Positions 9,110-18,002 of a DNA stretch of 40,475 nt are shown here, one piece after another (the first letter of the stretch is position 1; the number at the start of each line of letters is the position of its first letter). Location of the stretch: assembly GCA_026129165.1 (NCBI GenBank), contig JAHCIP010000013.1, positions 1-40,475 on the forward strand, in the 5' to 3' direction. The position numbers and the translations under genes were made by a program. Source of the stretch: Anaerolineae bacterium (lineage in GTDB: Bacteria > Chloroflexota > Anaerolineae > Epilineales > JAHCIE01). The notes below the pieces were generated by a model. That model saw only the letters and a list, made by a program, of their open reading frames with translations. It was not told where the DNA came from and ran no database searches.

Positions 9110-11095
9110 ATGTCTCAAACCCCCCGCGCCCCCCAGTTCGATGACCTGCTCGCGCTGCGCGTCGCATCTGACCCGCAGATCTCGCCCGACGGCCAATGGG
9201 TCGCCTATGTCGTTACCCATGTGGACCGCGAGAAGGACGAGTATCGGTCGAGCATCTGGGTCGCGCCGACAGACGGCGGCGAGCCGGTTCAGGTGACACG
9301 CGGCCCGAAGCGCGACAGCTTCCCCCGCTGGTCGCCCGACGGCTCCCGCCTGGCCTTCCTGTCCGACCGCGACGGCGACAAGCCCCAACTGTACGTTATG
9401 TCCATGTCCGGCGGCGACCCGCAGAAGATTACCGCGTTGGTCAACGGAGCCGGGCCGGCGGTTTGGTCGCCCGACGGGACACGCCTCGCCTTCGCCGCCC
9501 GCGTCCACAAGGAGACGCCGCCCAGCGACAAGGAGGCGCGCGACCGCTGGAACCAGCGCCCCAAGGTCATCACCCACGCCTCGTACAAGGCCGACGGCGC
9601 GGGCTACACCTTCGACGCGGTGAGTCAGCTTTTCGTCATTCCAGTGGAGGGCGGCGAGGCGAGGCAGATCACCCAGGGGATGAATGCCTATGGCCCGCCC
9701 GCCTGGTCGCCGGATGGGCAGCGTCTCGCCGTTAGCCGCACCCGCGACGGAGTCGCCGACTACAACATCTCCGACATTTGGACCATGAACGCGGATGGGA
9801 GCCACGCCCGGCCTGTCCTCGAAGCCGCCGGCCGCGCCATGTCGCCCTCGTGGTCGCCGGATGGGAGCCTGATTGCCTGCTACGGGACGGACGAACAAGA
9901 GCCGTGGTTGGGTGAGTCGATTATTCGCGTGTGGACGGTGCGGTCGGATGGCAGCGAGGCGCGCAACCTGACGAAGGACTACGACCGAGGCGTATTCCTG
10001 GTCTCGCCGCCGCTTGTCCCGGCCGGGCCGCTGTGGTCGGCGGACGGCCAAACGGTGACAGTGGCGATGGGCGACCGGGGCAATGTGGGCCTGCGCCAGG
10101 TTGCCGTGACGGATGGCGCGGTGCAGGCCATCGTGGGCGGGCCGCGCTGGGCGCAGCAGGCCAGCCTCTCGCCATCCACGGGTCGCCTCGCCTTCTACGC
10201 GGCTGATGCGTACGCTCCCGGCGATGTCTACACCTGTCGGGCCGACGGCCGCGACGAGCGCCCACTGACCCACCTCAACACCGACCTCCTAAGCCAGTGG
10301 ACCTTGCCCCAGGTCGAACGGCGCGACTTCAAGACACCGCATGGCGGCACGGTGGAGGGCTGGGTTATCCTGCCCTTGGACGGCCAGCGTCCGGCTCCCC
10401 TGGTAGTGGACATCCACGGCGGGCCGCACAGCTACCACGGCACCAACTTCCCGCACGCTGGCTGGTATCGCTATATCCTGGCGGCGCGCGGCTGGGCCGT
10501 GCTCATGCTCAATCCGACCGGCTCCGGCTCCTACGGGCGTGACTTCGCCTATGGCATTCGCGGCCGCTGGGGCGAGTATGACCTGCCGGAGCAAATGGCG
10601 GCGGTGGATATGCTGGTAGCGGAGGGTGTGGCCGACCCGGACCGCCTGGCCGTGACGGGCTACTCCTACGGCGGCTATATGACCTCGTGGGTCATCACCC
10701 ACACCGACCGCTTTCGTGCGGCCATTGTGGGCGCGCCCGTCGTCAACCAGGAGTCGTTCTTTGGCACGTCGGACATCGGCCGGTGGTTTGCCCCCTGGGA
10801 ACTGAAGGGCGAAATCGTCCCCAACCGCGATGTCTTCCGCCGTCTCTCGCCCATCAACACCATCCAAAACGTTGTGACCCCGACGCTCGTTCTACATGGT
10901 GAAGGCGACGACCGCTGTCCCATCGGCCAGGGCGAGGAGCTATTTGTCGGCCTGGTGGCGGCGGGCCGCGTCCCGACGGAGTTTGTGCGCTATCCGGGCG
11001 CGAGCCACCTGATGAATACCATCGGCCGCCCCAGCCACCGCGCCGACTACAACCAGCGCGTCGTTGAGTGGGTCGAGCGATACACGACCCCGTGA
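9110..11095 (+). CDS. S9 family serine peptidase (acylaminoacyl-peptidase/prolyl oligopeptidase-like)
   Basis: This 661-aa protein has the S9 layout. An N-terminal beta-propeller (about 15-390) is built from repeats of the type PRWSPDGSRLAF, PAWSPDGQRLAV and PSWSPDGSLIA. A C-terminal alpha/beta hydrolase domain (about 410-660) carries the triad: Ser519 in GYSYGGYM, Asp600 in GEGDDRCP and His633 in GASHLM. There is no signal peptide, so it is probably cytoplasmic and acts on short peptides. GGAG lies about 8 bases before the ATG. The length is typical of the acylaminoacyl-peptidase branch. The substrate (acyl-peptides, dipeptides or prolyl bonds) cannot be decided from sequence. Confidence 0.93.
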   Translation: MSQTPRAPQFDDLLALRVASDPQISPDGQWVAYVVTHVDREKDEYRSSIWVAPTDGGEPVQVTRGPKRDSFPRWSPDGSRLAFLSDRDGDKPQLYVMSMSGGDPQKITALVNGAGPAVWSPDGTRLAFAARVHKETPPSDKEARDRWNQRPKVITHASYKADGAGYTFDAVSQLFVIPVEGGEARQITQGMNAYGPPAWSPDGQRLAVSRTRDGVADYNISDIWTMNADGSHARPVLEAAGRAMSPSWSPDGSLIACYGTDEQEPWLGESIIRVWTVRSDGSEARNLTKDYDRGVFLVSPPLVPAGPLWSADGQTVTVAMGDRGNVGLRQVAVTDGAVQAIVGGPRWAQQASLSPSTGRLAFYAADAYAPGDVYTCRADGRDERPLTHLNTDLLSQWTLPQVERRDFKTPHGGTVEGWVILPLDGQRPAPLVVDIHGGPHSYHGTNFPHAGWYRYILAARGWAVLMLNPTGSGSYGRDFAYGIRGRWGEYDLPEQMAAVDMLVAEGVADPDRLAVTGYSYGGYMTSWVITHTDRFRAAIVGAPVVNQESFFGTSDIGRWFAPWELKGEIVPNRDVFRRLSPINTIQNVVTPTLVLHGEGDDRCPIGQGEELFVGLVAAGRVPTEFVRYPGASHLMNTIGRPSHRADYNQRVVEWVERYTTP

Positions 11096-11150
11096 TGCGT
11101 AAGGCGTAAATCCGTATTCTCTGACCGCAATACGCATTACGCATTACGCC
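11094..11150. repeat. Imperfect inverted repeat after the S9 peptidase
   Basis: GCGTAAGGCGTAAATCCGTATT on the left mirrors AATACGCATTACGCATTACGCC on the right, with a few mismatches and a loop of about 10 bases. It begins at the stop codon of the peptidase and may work as a terminator. The ACGCATTACGC phrase occurs twice in the right arm. Confidence 0.5.
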
Positions 11151-11195
11151 TCTAAGGCAGAGAGAGGGCAGTGATGTAGCAGCGTGGCCGCTAAG

Positions 11196-11224
11196 TTGCA
11201 ATAAATTCGACGTGGATGCATACT
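11196..11224 (+). promoter_or_regulatory. Putative promoter of the ABC transporter operon
   Basis: TTGCAA (11196-11201) and CATACT (11219-11224) are 17 bases apart, about 65 bases before the first permease start. The match is moderate and was judged by eye. Confidence 0.35.
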
Positions 11225-11288
11225 ATAAGGGGTTGCTCGCCTGGTCTACTCGCTTGCTGGGAGGACTCAGGCGCCTAGAGGAGGTTGC

Positions 11289-12284
11289 ATGGCGACTGGC
11301 ACAGCCGTGAACAGCGTCAGCGTCAAGGGAGAGACGTCCGTTCGCCGCCAAAAGCGGCTGCGGGAAGTCGCCCTCGGCTACGCGCTGCTTGCGCCAGCGT
11401 TGCTGATTCTGCTGGTGTTCCAGGTCTTCCCGGTGTTCTATGGCCTCTACATCAGCGCCTGCGATTGGCGGCTGACCTGCCGTGAGTTTATCGGCTTTGG
11501 GAACTACACCCGCGCCTTCCAAGACTCGGAGATGTGGCACTCGCTGGGCGTTACCGCCACGTATGCCCTGATCTCTGTACCTATCCAACTGGGGCTAGGA
11601 CTGTTCATCGCCTACCTGCTGTTCCAGAAGATTCGCGGCCAGCAAGCTTTCCGCGTCCTGGTCTTCTTGCCGTATATCACCTCGACCGTCGCCTCGGCGG
11701 CCATTTGGAGTCAGCTTTACAGTCCTGACAAGGGCCTGATCAACGCCGCCCTCAAGGGCATTGGTCTCCAGCCCCTGAAATGGCTGGGCGAGACGCAGGG
11801 CATCTTCGGTCTGATGGCAAAGACGGTGGGGCTAACACTGCCCGGCTGGGCGTCTGGACCTCCTCTGGCCCTGGTTTCCCTCATCATCTACACCACCTGG
11901 GTCTTTGTCGGCTACGACATCACCATCTTCCTGGCCGGCCTGGGCAACATCCCCGCCGACCTCTACGACGCCGCCAAAGTGGACGGCGCCAGTGGCTGGC
12001 GGCTCTTCCGCTACGTGACCTTCCCGCTGCTCTCCCCCACCACCTTCTTCCTGCTCATCTTTACCGTCATCGGCACCTTCCAGGCGTTCAACCACATCTA
12101 CGTCATGACTCAGGGCGGCCCGGCCGACGCGACCAAGACGGCCAGCATCCTGATCTTCGAGCAGTATTTCCAGTTTAACCGCGCTGGCTATAGCGCGGCC
12201 TTGTCGTTTATTCTGTTCGCCGTCATCCTGGTGTTGACCGTGATCCAGAACCGCTACGCGGGCAGCCGCGTGGTGTACGACTGA
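11289..12284 (+). CDS. ABC transporter permease, CUT1 sugar type (MalF/UgpA-like)
   Basis: This 331-aa membrane protein has about six transmembrane segments, the first near residues 30-55 (LLAPALLILLVFQVFPVFYGLYI). The cytoplasmic EAA loop, which docks the ATPase, is visible as DAAKVDGASGWRLFRYVTFPLL near residues 227-248. This type forms a heterodimer with the next gene to import mono- or oligosaccharides delivered by a lipid-anchored binding protein. The start ATG at 11289 follows GAGGAGG. The second permease begins 13 bases after this stop. No ATPase gene is present in the window; CUT1 systems often share one encoded elsewhere. Confidence 0.93.
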   Translation: MATGTAVNSVSVKGETSVRRQKRLREVALGYALLAPALLILLVFQVFPVFYGLYISACDWRLTCREFIGFGNYTRAFQDSEMWHSLGVTATYALISVPIQLGLGLFIAYLLFQKIRGQQAFRVLVFLPYITSTVASAAIWSQLYSPDKGLINAALKGIGLQPLKWLGETQGIFGLMAKTVGLTLPGWASGPPLALVSLIIYTTWVFVGYDITIFLAGLGNIPADLYDAAKVDGASGWRLFRYVTFPLLSPTTFFLLIFTVIGTFQAFNHIYVMTQGGPADATKTASILIFEQYFQFNRAGYSAALSFILFAVILVLTVIQNRYAGSRVVYD

Positions 12285-12296
12285 GCCGGAGGTTTC

Positions 12297-13211
12297 ATGG
12301 CTACGATAACCCAACCTGTCAAAACACAGACGGTTGCCACGCCGCGACCTCCACTGAGTCTAGCCCGCATTCTCATCTACACCTTCTTGATTATCTTCGC
12401 CATCGCCTCGGTGACGCCGTTTGTCTACATGGTGATGAATTCGCTCAAGACCTATGGCAGCACCATCACCAATAACCTGTGGCCCTGGCCGCCGTTTGGC
12501 ACCGAGGCCCTCCAGTTCCAGAACTACCCCGATGCCATCAAAGAGGCCGGCATTGACCGCAGTTGGAACATCCCCCTCATCTACCGCTACTTCCTGAACA
12601 GCCTGATTACCGTGAGCCTGACCGTCGCGGGCGTGATTCTCACCTCGGTGATGGCCGCGTATGCCCTGGCGAACATGGACCTGCCGGGCAAAAACTGGGT
12701 CTTCCTGTTCATCCTGGCGACCATCATGGTGCCGGGCGACCTGACCCTGGTCCCCAAGGTCGTCATGATGTTCCAGTTGAAGTGGTACAACACCTACGCC
12801 GCGCTGATCATCCCCTTCCTGGCGAGCGTGTTTGGCATCTTCCTGATGCGTCAGTTTTTCCTACAGATACCGAGAGACCTGTTCGACGCCGCCCTGATTG
12901 ACGGCGCCGGCCACCTGACCTACCTGTTCCGCATCGTCGTCCCGCTGAGCCGCCCAGCCATCGTGACCACGGCGCTGCTCAACTTCATCTGGACCTGGGA
13001 CAGCTTCAAGTGGCCGCTGCTGGTCACCAAGGACGCCAACATGCGAGTGCTGGCGGTCGGTTTGCAGCAGTTTGTCCAGTCCGAAGGCGGTACTGAGACG
13101 CACCTGATGATGGCCTTCGCCACCATGGTGACGCTGCCCATCATCATCCTGTACTTCTTTACCCAGAAGTACTTCCAGCAGGGAGTGATCTCCACCGGCA
13201 TCAAGGGCTAA
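12297..13211 (+). CDS. ABC transporter permease, CUT1 sugar type (MalG/UgpE-like)
   Basis: This is the 304-aa partner of the preceding permease. It has about six transmembrane segments, starting at residues 25-45 (ILIYTFLIIFAIASVTPFVY). The EAA loop reads DAALIDGAGHLTYLFRIVVPLS near residues 198-219. GGAGG lies a few bases before ATG 12297. It is co-transcribed with the upstream permease, 13 bases away, and with the binding protein 73 bases downstream. Together they form the membrane channel of a carbohydrate importer. The sugar cannot be read from the permeases, but the neighbourhood suggests plant-derived sugars. Confidence 0.93.
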   Translation: MATITQPVKTQTVATPRPPLSLARILIYTFLIIFAIASVTPFVYMVMNSLKTYGSTITNNLWPWPPFGTEALQFQNYPDAIKEAGIDRSWNIPLIYRYFLNSLITVSLTVAGVILTSVMAAYALANMDLPGKNWVFLFILATIMVPGDLTLVPKVVMMFQLKWYNTYAALIIPFLASVFGIFLMRQFFLQIPRDLFDAALIDGAGHLTYLFRIVVPLSRPAIVTTALLNFIWTWDSFKWPLLVTKDANMRVLAVGLQQFVQSEGGTETHLMMAFATMVTLPIIILYFFTQKYFQQGVISTGIKG

Positions 13212-13284
13212 AAGCCCGGCCGGCCGAGTGATATTGATTGTTGGTGAACCACATTCGTGAACCCTAAGGAGGAGGAACGAACCT

Positions 13285-14831
13285 ATGCGTACCTGGAAAC
13301 AGACCTTCCTGTTCCTGACGCTGGCGACGCTGATTGTCGTCGCCGTCGCCTGCGGCGGCGCGGGTGGCACGACCCAGGCCCCCGCGACCCAGCCGACGAC
13401 AGCGCCCGCCAAACCGGCGGCCACGACCGCGCCCGCCGCCGCGCAGCCTACCGCCGCGCCAGCCGCGAAGGCCACCGAGGCCCCCAAGGCAACCGAAGCG
13501 CCGAAGGCGACCCAGGCCCCGGCGGCCAAGGTGACGGTGGGCAATCCGCCCAAGAGCGCCGATGAAGTAGACGCGATTGACTTCACGGGTAAGAAGACCG
13601 AAGTCGTCTACTGGCACAACCGCCCCCAGAAGGACCAGGACCTGCTCCAGTCCATGCTGGACGAGTTTAATAAGTCGAACCCCTACGGCATCACCGCCAA
13701 GGCGGAAATCGCGGGCGCGTCCTACCCCGACGTGTACAACAAGGTCAACGCCGCTATCCAGGCCAACCAGCCGCCGGAGATCTCGGTCGCTTACCAGAAC
13801 CAGGCCGCCTTCTACCGCGCTCAGGGCGCTGTCATTGACCTGACGCCCTTCCTCAACAGCAAGAAGTACGGTTTGAGCGAAGCCGACCAGAAGGACTACT
13901 TCAAGACCTTCATTGACAGCGACGCCAACCCGCAGTTCAAGGGCGAGCGCCTGGGCTTCCCCACCCAGCGGTCCATGGAAGTCATGTACGTCAACACCGA
14001 CTGGCTGAAGCAGCTCGGCTACAACGAAATCCCCAAGGACTGGAAGACGTGGGAAGAGGCGGCGTGTAAGGCGTCTGCGGCCGGCGGTAACAAGTACGGC
14101 TGGGCCTTCCGCCACGATGCGTCGAACTTCGCCTCGCTGGTCTTCAACTTCGGTGGCCGCATCCTGTCCGAGGACGGCACGCAGTACGTGTTCAACAGCC
14201 AGGCCGGCCAGGACGCCGTGGCCCTGATGCAGCGCATGTTCAAGAACAAGTGCGCGGTCGAGATTCCGACCAGCGAGCGCAACGGTGAGCAGAACCGCTT
14301 CGCCAACGGCGAAATCCTGTTCGTGTTCGCCTCGTCGTCGGGTCTGCCGTTCTACCAGGACGCTGTGTCCAAGGGCGGCAAGTTCAACTGGGACATCGCC
14401 CTGATGCCCAACAACGGCAAGCCGGCCGTCAACCTCTATGGCGCGAGCGTCTCGGTCTACAAGACGACGCCGGAGAAGGAACTGGCCGCCTGGCTCGTCA
14501 TCAAGTACCTGAGTGGTAAGGAGCAGACGACCAAGTGGGCCGTGAGCACGGGCTACCTGCCGGTGCGCCAGAGCGCTAAGGATGACGTGATTAACACCTA
14601 TAAGGCCGACCCGAAGTGGGGCGCCGCCGCTAACTCCTACGCCAAGATGTTCGACTGGACGCAGTACACGATGATCGAGTCGCCTGTCGCGGGCTACGAC
14701 CCCGTGCGCGCCCTGATTGACAAGGACATTCTGAGCCGTGTCATCACTGACCAGACCGCTGCGCCCAAGCAGATGCTCGATGATGCCGTGAAGAAGTCAA
14801 CGACATCCTCAAGGAAAACGCGCCCAAGTAA
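13285..14831 (+). CDS. Sugar ABC transporter substrate-binding lipoprotein, family 1, with a 3'-end frameshift
   Basis: The protein starts with a lipoprotein signal ending in the lipobox AVAC, so Cys23 would be lipidated. A low-complexity Pro/Thr/Ala/Lys linker (about 27-92) comes next, then a family-1 solute-binding domain (about 100-505). AAGGAGGAGG precedes ATG 13285. The last codons seem to need one extra base near 14796 (AAGAA-gtc). With it the frame ends DAVKKVNDILKENAPK at TAA 14829-14831. Without it the frame runs on to 15000, through a textbook terminator and half of a palindromic repeat, adding a basic, unrelated tail. The frameshift is either a base missing in the assembly or a recent mutation. 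The domain itself is complete, so binding may survive. It is the last gene of the transporter operon. Confidence 0.88.
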
Positions 14832-14853
14832 CCCAGGGCCAGCCTTGAATCAC

Positions 14854-14892
14854 ACGCCCGGCGGAAGCGAGCGCTTCCGCGGGCGTCTTTTC
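14854..14892 (+). terminator. Rho-independent terminator of the ABC operon
   Basis: ACGCCC, a bulged G and GCGGAAGC (14854-14868) pair with GCTTCCGC and GGGCGT (14873-14886) around the loop GAGC, followed by CTTTTCT. It begins 22 bases after the inferred true stop of the binding protein. Confidence 0.85.
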
Positions 14893-14938
14893 TACCTGTC
14901 CCTGGGGCTGTGTCAAAGTCGTAGGATTAGGCTAACGT

Positions 14939-15037
14939 ACACGCTGTCAACGGATTTGAAGAGCAGATTGAACGGATTATGTCATTGCGAATGGACTTAA
15001 TCTGTTCAATCCGTTCCCAGATCCGTTGACAGCGTGT
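14939..15037. repeat. Long palindromic repeat with arms of about 40 bases
   Basis: The left arm (14939-14980) starts ACACGCTGTCAACGGAT and runs to TTGAACGGATTA. The right arm (14996-15037) is its near-exact reverse complement, ending ATCCGTTGACAGCGTGT. There are only a handful of mismatches and a loop of about 15 bases. No protein is encoded. It fills most of the 320-base gap between the ABC operon and the next gene. It may be a non-autonomous mobile repeat (MITE- or REP-like). Confidence 0.75.
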
Positions 15038-15089
15038 TGCTGTCGACATCTCGGACTGACACCACCCTGACTGCCTCTCCCGGCAAGGA

Positions 15090-15116
15090 TTGACACACCC
15101 CAAGCCAGCGTATGAT
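15090..15116 (+). promoter_or_regulatory. Putative promoter of the DUF433 operon
   Basis: TTGACA (15090-15095) and TATGAT (15111-15116) match consensus well but are only 15 bases apart. If real, transcription starts near 15124, which excludes an upstream ATG at 15112 and supports the GTG start at 15154. Confidence 0.45.
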
Positions 15117-15153
15117 TGGAGGTAGTAAGCCAGGGAACCATTGGAGGTTAGAC

Positions 15154-15360
15154 GTGCAACTAGAGGACTATTTTGAGCAGGATAGTCCCCTTGAGATCCG
15201 CCTAAAGGGGCATCGTATTGGCATAGATAGGATACTCTTCGACTACAAGGATGGCCTCACCCCAGAGGAGATTGCGCTACGCTATCCCACGTTGTCGCTT
15301 GAAGAAATCTACGCCACGATTACATCTACCTCACGCTCTGATCAGCCCTTATTGCCATGA
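15154..15360 (+). CDS. DUF433 domain protein (antitoxin-like)
   Basis: This small protein of 68 aa has the DUF433 core IRLKGHRIGIDRILFDYKDG, then LTPEEIALRYPTLSLEEIYATI, a helix-turn-helix-like fold. DUF433 proteins are often antitoxins paired with a DUF5615 PIN-like nuclease. Here no such toxin follows; the next gene is a methyltransferase overlapping by ATGA. The GTG start at 15154 is chosen because GGAGG lies 6 bases upstream. An in-frame ATG at 15112 would fall within the putative -10 box. It could be an orphan antitoxin or a stand-alone regulator. Confidence 0.75.
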   Translation: MQLEDYFEQDSPLEIRLKGHRIGIDRILFDYKDGLTPEEIALRYPTLSLEEIYATITSTSRSDQPLLP

Positions 15361-16061
15361 CTGACTTCCAGCATATCTACACCCACCAGGCCGACCAGTA
15401 TGACCGCCTCGTGGCCCGCGAAGACTACCAGGGCCAGATTCTCGCCGCGACCCAGCGCATCCGTCCCCTGGCGGGCCTAGACGTGGTGGAGTTCGGTGCG
15501 GGGACCGGGCGGCTGACACGCTTGCTCGCGCCCCTCGTGCGCTCCATCCAGGCCTTCGACGCCTCGGCCGCCATGCTGGGGGTGGCAAAGGAAACATTGG
15601 AAGACGTAGGAAGAGGTAACTGGACCGTAGGGGTCGCTGATAATCGGCGCCTACCGGTCGAAGACGCCGTGGCCGACCTTGCCATCGCCGGGTGGAGTTT
15701 CGGCCATACCGTCGGCTGGTTCCCCGACACATGGCGAGAGGAAATCGGCCAGATGCTAGCCGAGATGCGGCGCGTTCTGCGGCCCGGCGGGACGGCGGTC
15801 ATCCTGGAAACGCTCGGTACAGGCCGCGAGACGCCCCAGCCGCCTCATGCCGGCCTGGCCGCCTACTACCAGTGGCTCGAAGGCGAGCAGGGTTTCGCCG
15901 CGACCTGGATCCGTACCGACTACCAGTTCGCGTCGGTTCAGGAGGCCGATGAGTTGACCCGTTTCTTTTTTGGCGCTGTCCTGGCGGACCACATCGTGGA
16001 CGAGGGGTTGACCATCGTTCCTGAATGCACCGGGCTATGGACGAGACACAAGGAGACCTAG
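15357..16061 (+). CDS. Class I SAM-dependent methyltransferase
   Basis: This 234-aa protein has the SAM-binding motif I VVEFGAGTGRLTRLL near residues 42-56. An acidic residue at the end of beta2 (IQAFDASAAML) and the post-motif strand RRVLRPGGTAVILETLG follow. The substrate is not identifiable. The ATG overlaps the DUF433 stop as ATGA, so the two are translationally coupled. The next gene, an acetamidase/formamidase, starts one base after this stop. The set 15154-16988 is therefore one transcription unit. Confidence 0.85.
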   Translation: MTDFQHIYTHQADQYDRLVAREDYQGQILAATQRIRPLAGLDVVEFGAGTGRLTRLLAPLVRSIQAFDASAAMLGVAKETLEDVGRGNWTVGVADNRRLPVEDAVADLAIAGWSFGHTVGWFPDTWREEIGQMLAEMRRVLRPGGTAVILETLGTGRETPQPPHAGLAAYYQWLEGEQGFAATWIRTDYQFASVQEADELTRFFFGAVLADHIVDEGLTIVPECTGLWTRHKET

Positions 16062-16988
16062 ATGGCGGTCCACCACTTCCGGCCGACCCACTACCATCAT
16101 ACCATTGGTTCGCATGCGCCGGTCTTGACAATTGCCGATGGTGACACCGTCATTACGACCACCGTCGACGCGACAGGGCGTGACGCCCACGGTGAGCAGG
16201 TGTGTCAAGGCGGTAATCCACAAACGGGTCCGTTTTATGTCGAAGGCGCCGAGCCGGGCGACACGTTAGCCCTCCACCTGGACCGGCTTACCCCGAACCG
16301 CGACATCGGCGTAGCCTCGCAGGTCGTCGCGCCCAACGTGGTCGATCCCTGGTACGTCAAAGACTTGCCCTCGGTGAACGAATTGGCTGAGTGGCGTATA
16401 GACCATGAGCAGGGCACAGCGACCCTGGTCAAGCCGAGCGACACCAGGCTGGGAAATCTGACACTGCCTCTCGCGCCCATGCTGGGCTGCTTTGGCGTCG
16501 CCCCCGACCGTGGCCAGGCCATCTCCACGGCGACGTCCGGACCGCATGGGGGCAACATGGACTATAATGGGTTTGTCCAGGGCGTGACCGTCTACTTCCC
16601 GGTATTCGTCCCCGGCGCGCTGGTCCATGTTGGCGACGGCCATGCGGTGCAGGGGGACGGCGAGATTGTCGGGACAGGCATCGAAATCTCCTTCGCTGTC
16701 CAATTCACCGTGCGGCTGCTCAAGGGCAAGCGGATCGGCTGGCCGCGTGGCGAGAACAGCGACTCTATCTTTACCGTCGGCAATGCCCGCCCTTTGGACC
16801 AGGCCGTCCAACACGCGACGACGGAGATGCTGCGTTGGCTCCAGACCGACTACGGTCTGGATGCGCTGGGCGCCAATACTCTACTGGGTCAATGCGTCAA
16901 GTACGACTTAGGCAACATCTACGACCCAGCCTATACTATGGTCTGCAAAGTCTCCAAGCGCCTATTGGAGAGTATCACAGGGAGATAA
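16062..16988 (+). CDS. Acetamidase/formamidase family protein
   Basis: This 308-aa protein belongs to the FmdA/AmdA family, which hydrolyses formamide or acetamide to ammonia and the acid. Recognisable family segments are DGDTVITTTVDATG (about 25-38), NPQTGPFYVEGAEPGDTLAL (about 50-70), the central MLGCFGVAPDRGQ, the GPHGGNMD loop (about 160), and HVGDGHAVQGDGEI (about 190). These carry the metal- and substrate-binding His and Asp residues of the family. There is no signal peptide, so it is cytoplasmic. The ATG directly abuts the preceding TAG. Amide release would supply nitrogen, but the natural substrate here is unknown. Confidence 0.9.
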   Translation: MAVHHFRPTHYHHTIGSHAPVLTIADGDTVITTTVDATGRDAHGEQVCQGGNPQTGPFYVEGAEPGDTLALHLDRLTPNRDIGVASQVVAPNVVDPWYVKDLPSVNELAEWRIDHEQGTATLVKPSDTRLGNLTLPLAPMLGCFGVAPDRGQAISTATSGPHGGNMDYNGFVQGVTVYFPVFVPGALVHVGDGHAVQGDGEIVGTGIEISFAVQFTVRLLKGKRIGWPRGENSDSIFTVGNARPLDQAVQHATTEMLRWLQTDYGLDALGANTLLGQCVKYDLGNIYDPAYTMVCKVSKRLLESITGR

Positions 16989-17001
16989 ACCGGAGGACAC
17001 C

Positions 17002-17984
17002 ATGATTGACCTGAACTCGCTCCCCATGCGCGTCGCCATCGGCCAGTTCAACGAGCTGACCGAGGAACAACTCGTCTTCGCCGTCCAGATTGGCGTCCAG
17101 GACATTCTGCTCAACACGCCCAAACTCCCCGATGACGACCGCTGGGAGTTCATGGACCTGCTCAACTGGCGCACCAAGTGCGAGGAGCGCGGCCTGCGCC
17201 TCATCGCCCTGGAGAACGTTCCGACTCGGTTTTACGATAAGATTATGCTCGGCCTGTCGGGCCGCGACCGCCAGTTGGACAATATGCAGGAGACGGTACG
17301 CAACATGGGCCGCGCCGGTATTCCCATCCTGGGCTACCACTGGATGCCCAACTCGGTCTGGCGCACCGCCCGCGAGACGCCCGTGCGCGGCGGGGCCATC
17401 TCCAACTCATTTAAGCTGGCCTGGCCCAGAACGCGCCGCTGACCCACGAGCGCGTCTACTCCGACGACGAGATGTGGGAGAACTACGACTGGTATTTGTC
17501 GCGGATGCTGCCGGTGTGTGAGGAGTACGGCGTCCGCATGGCGCTGCATCCGGACGACCCACCCGTGCCCACGCTGGGCGGGGTGGCGCGGCTGTTCCGC
17601 AACTTCGAGAACTTTAAGCGAGCGATGGACTTGCACCCCAGCCCGATGCACGGCCTGGACTTCTGCCACGGCTGCTGGTCGGAGATGCGCGGCGGGGCAG
17701 GTGTGCTGGACGCCATAGACCACTTTGGCCGCGCGGGCCGCATCTTCTATATGCACCTGCGCGATGTCCAGGGTAGCGCGGAGGACTTCACCGAGTGCTT
17801 CATTGATGAGGGCAACAGTGACGTCTTTCTGGTCGTCAAGAAGCTCAAGGACGTGGGCTTCAACGGCTTCATCATTGACGACCACGTACCGCACCTGGTC
17901 AACGACTCGCCCTGGGGCCACCGAGGCCGCGCCTACGCCACCGGCTACATCAAGGGGCTGGTCCGGGCGGTGCAGTCCATGTAG
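17002..17984 (+). pseudogene. Mannonate dehydratase-like (UxuA/TIM-barrel) gene split by a frameshift
   Basis: Mannonate dehydratase converts D-mannonate to 2-keto-3-deoxygluconate in hexuronate breakdown. The 5' part (17002-17442) carries the first half of a TIM barrel and ends in an unrelated tail. The other frame resumes with LAQNAPLTHERVYSDDEMW from about 17421 and runs to 17984. It has the metal-site segments MALHPDDPP, GLDFCHGCW, YMHLRDVQG and DDHVPHLV. One base appears to be missing between about 17413 and 17424. The rebuilt protein is about 327 aa, slightly shorter than classical UxuA. GGAGG precedes ATG 17002. The gene is either newly inactivated or misassembled by one base. The frame downstream is otherwise clean, which favours a recent or technical event. 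Confidence 0.85.
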
Positions 17985-18002
17985 GCAAGATAAGGAGAGG
18001 CG

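Noticed and set aside
9032..10273. Long open frame (about 410 codons) on the minus strand opposite the S9 peptidase
   Set aside because: It is a GC-rich shadow frame. The plus-strand peptidase has full domains and a catalytic triad, and the antisense product resembles no family.
13264..14115. Minus-strand frame opposite the sugar-binding protein
   Set aside because: It is very Gly/Arg/Leu-rich and mirrors the Pro/Ala linker of the real gene.
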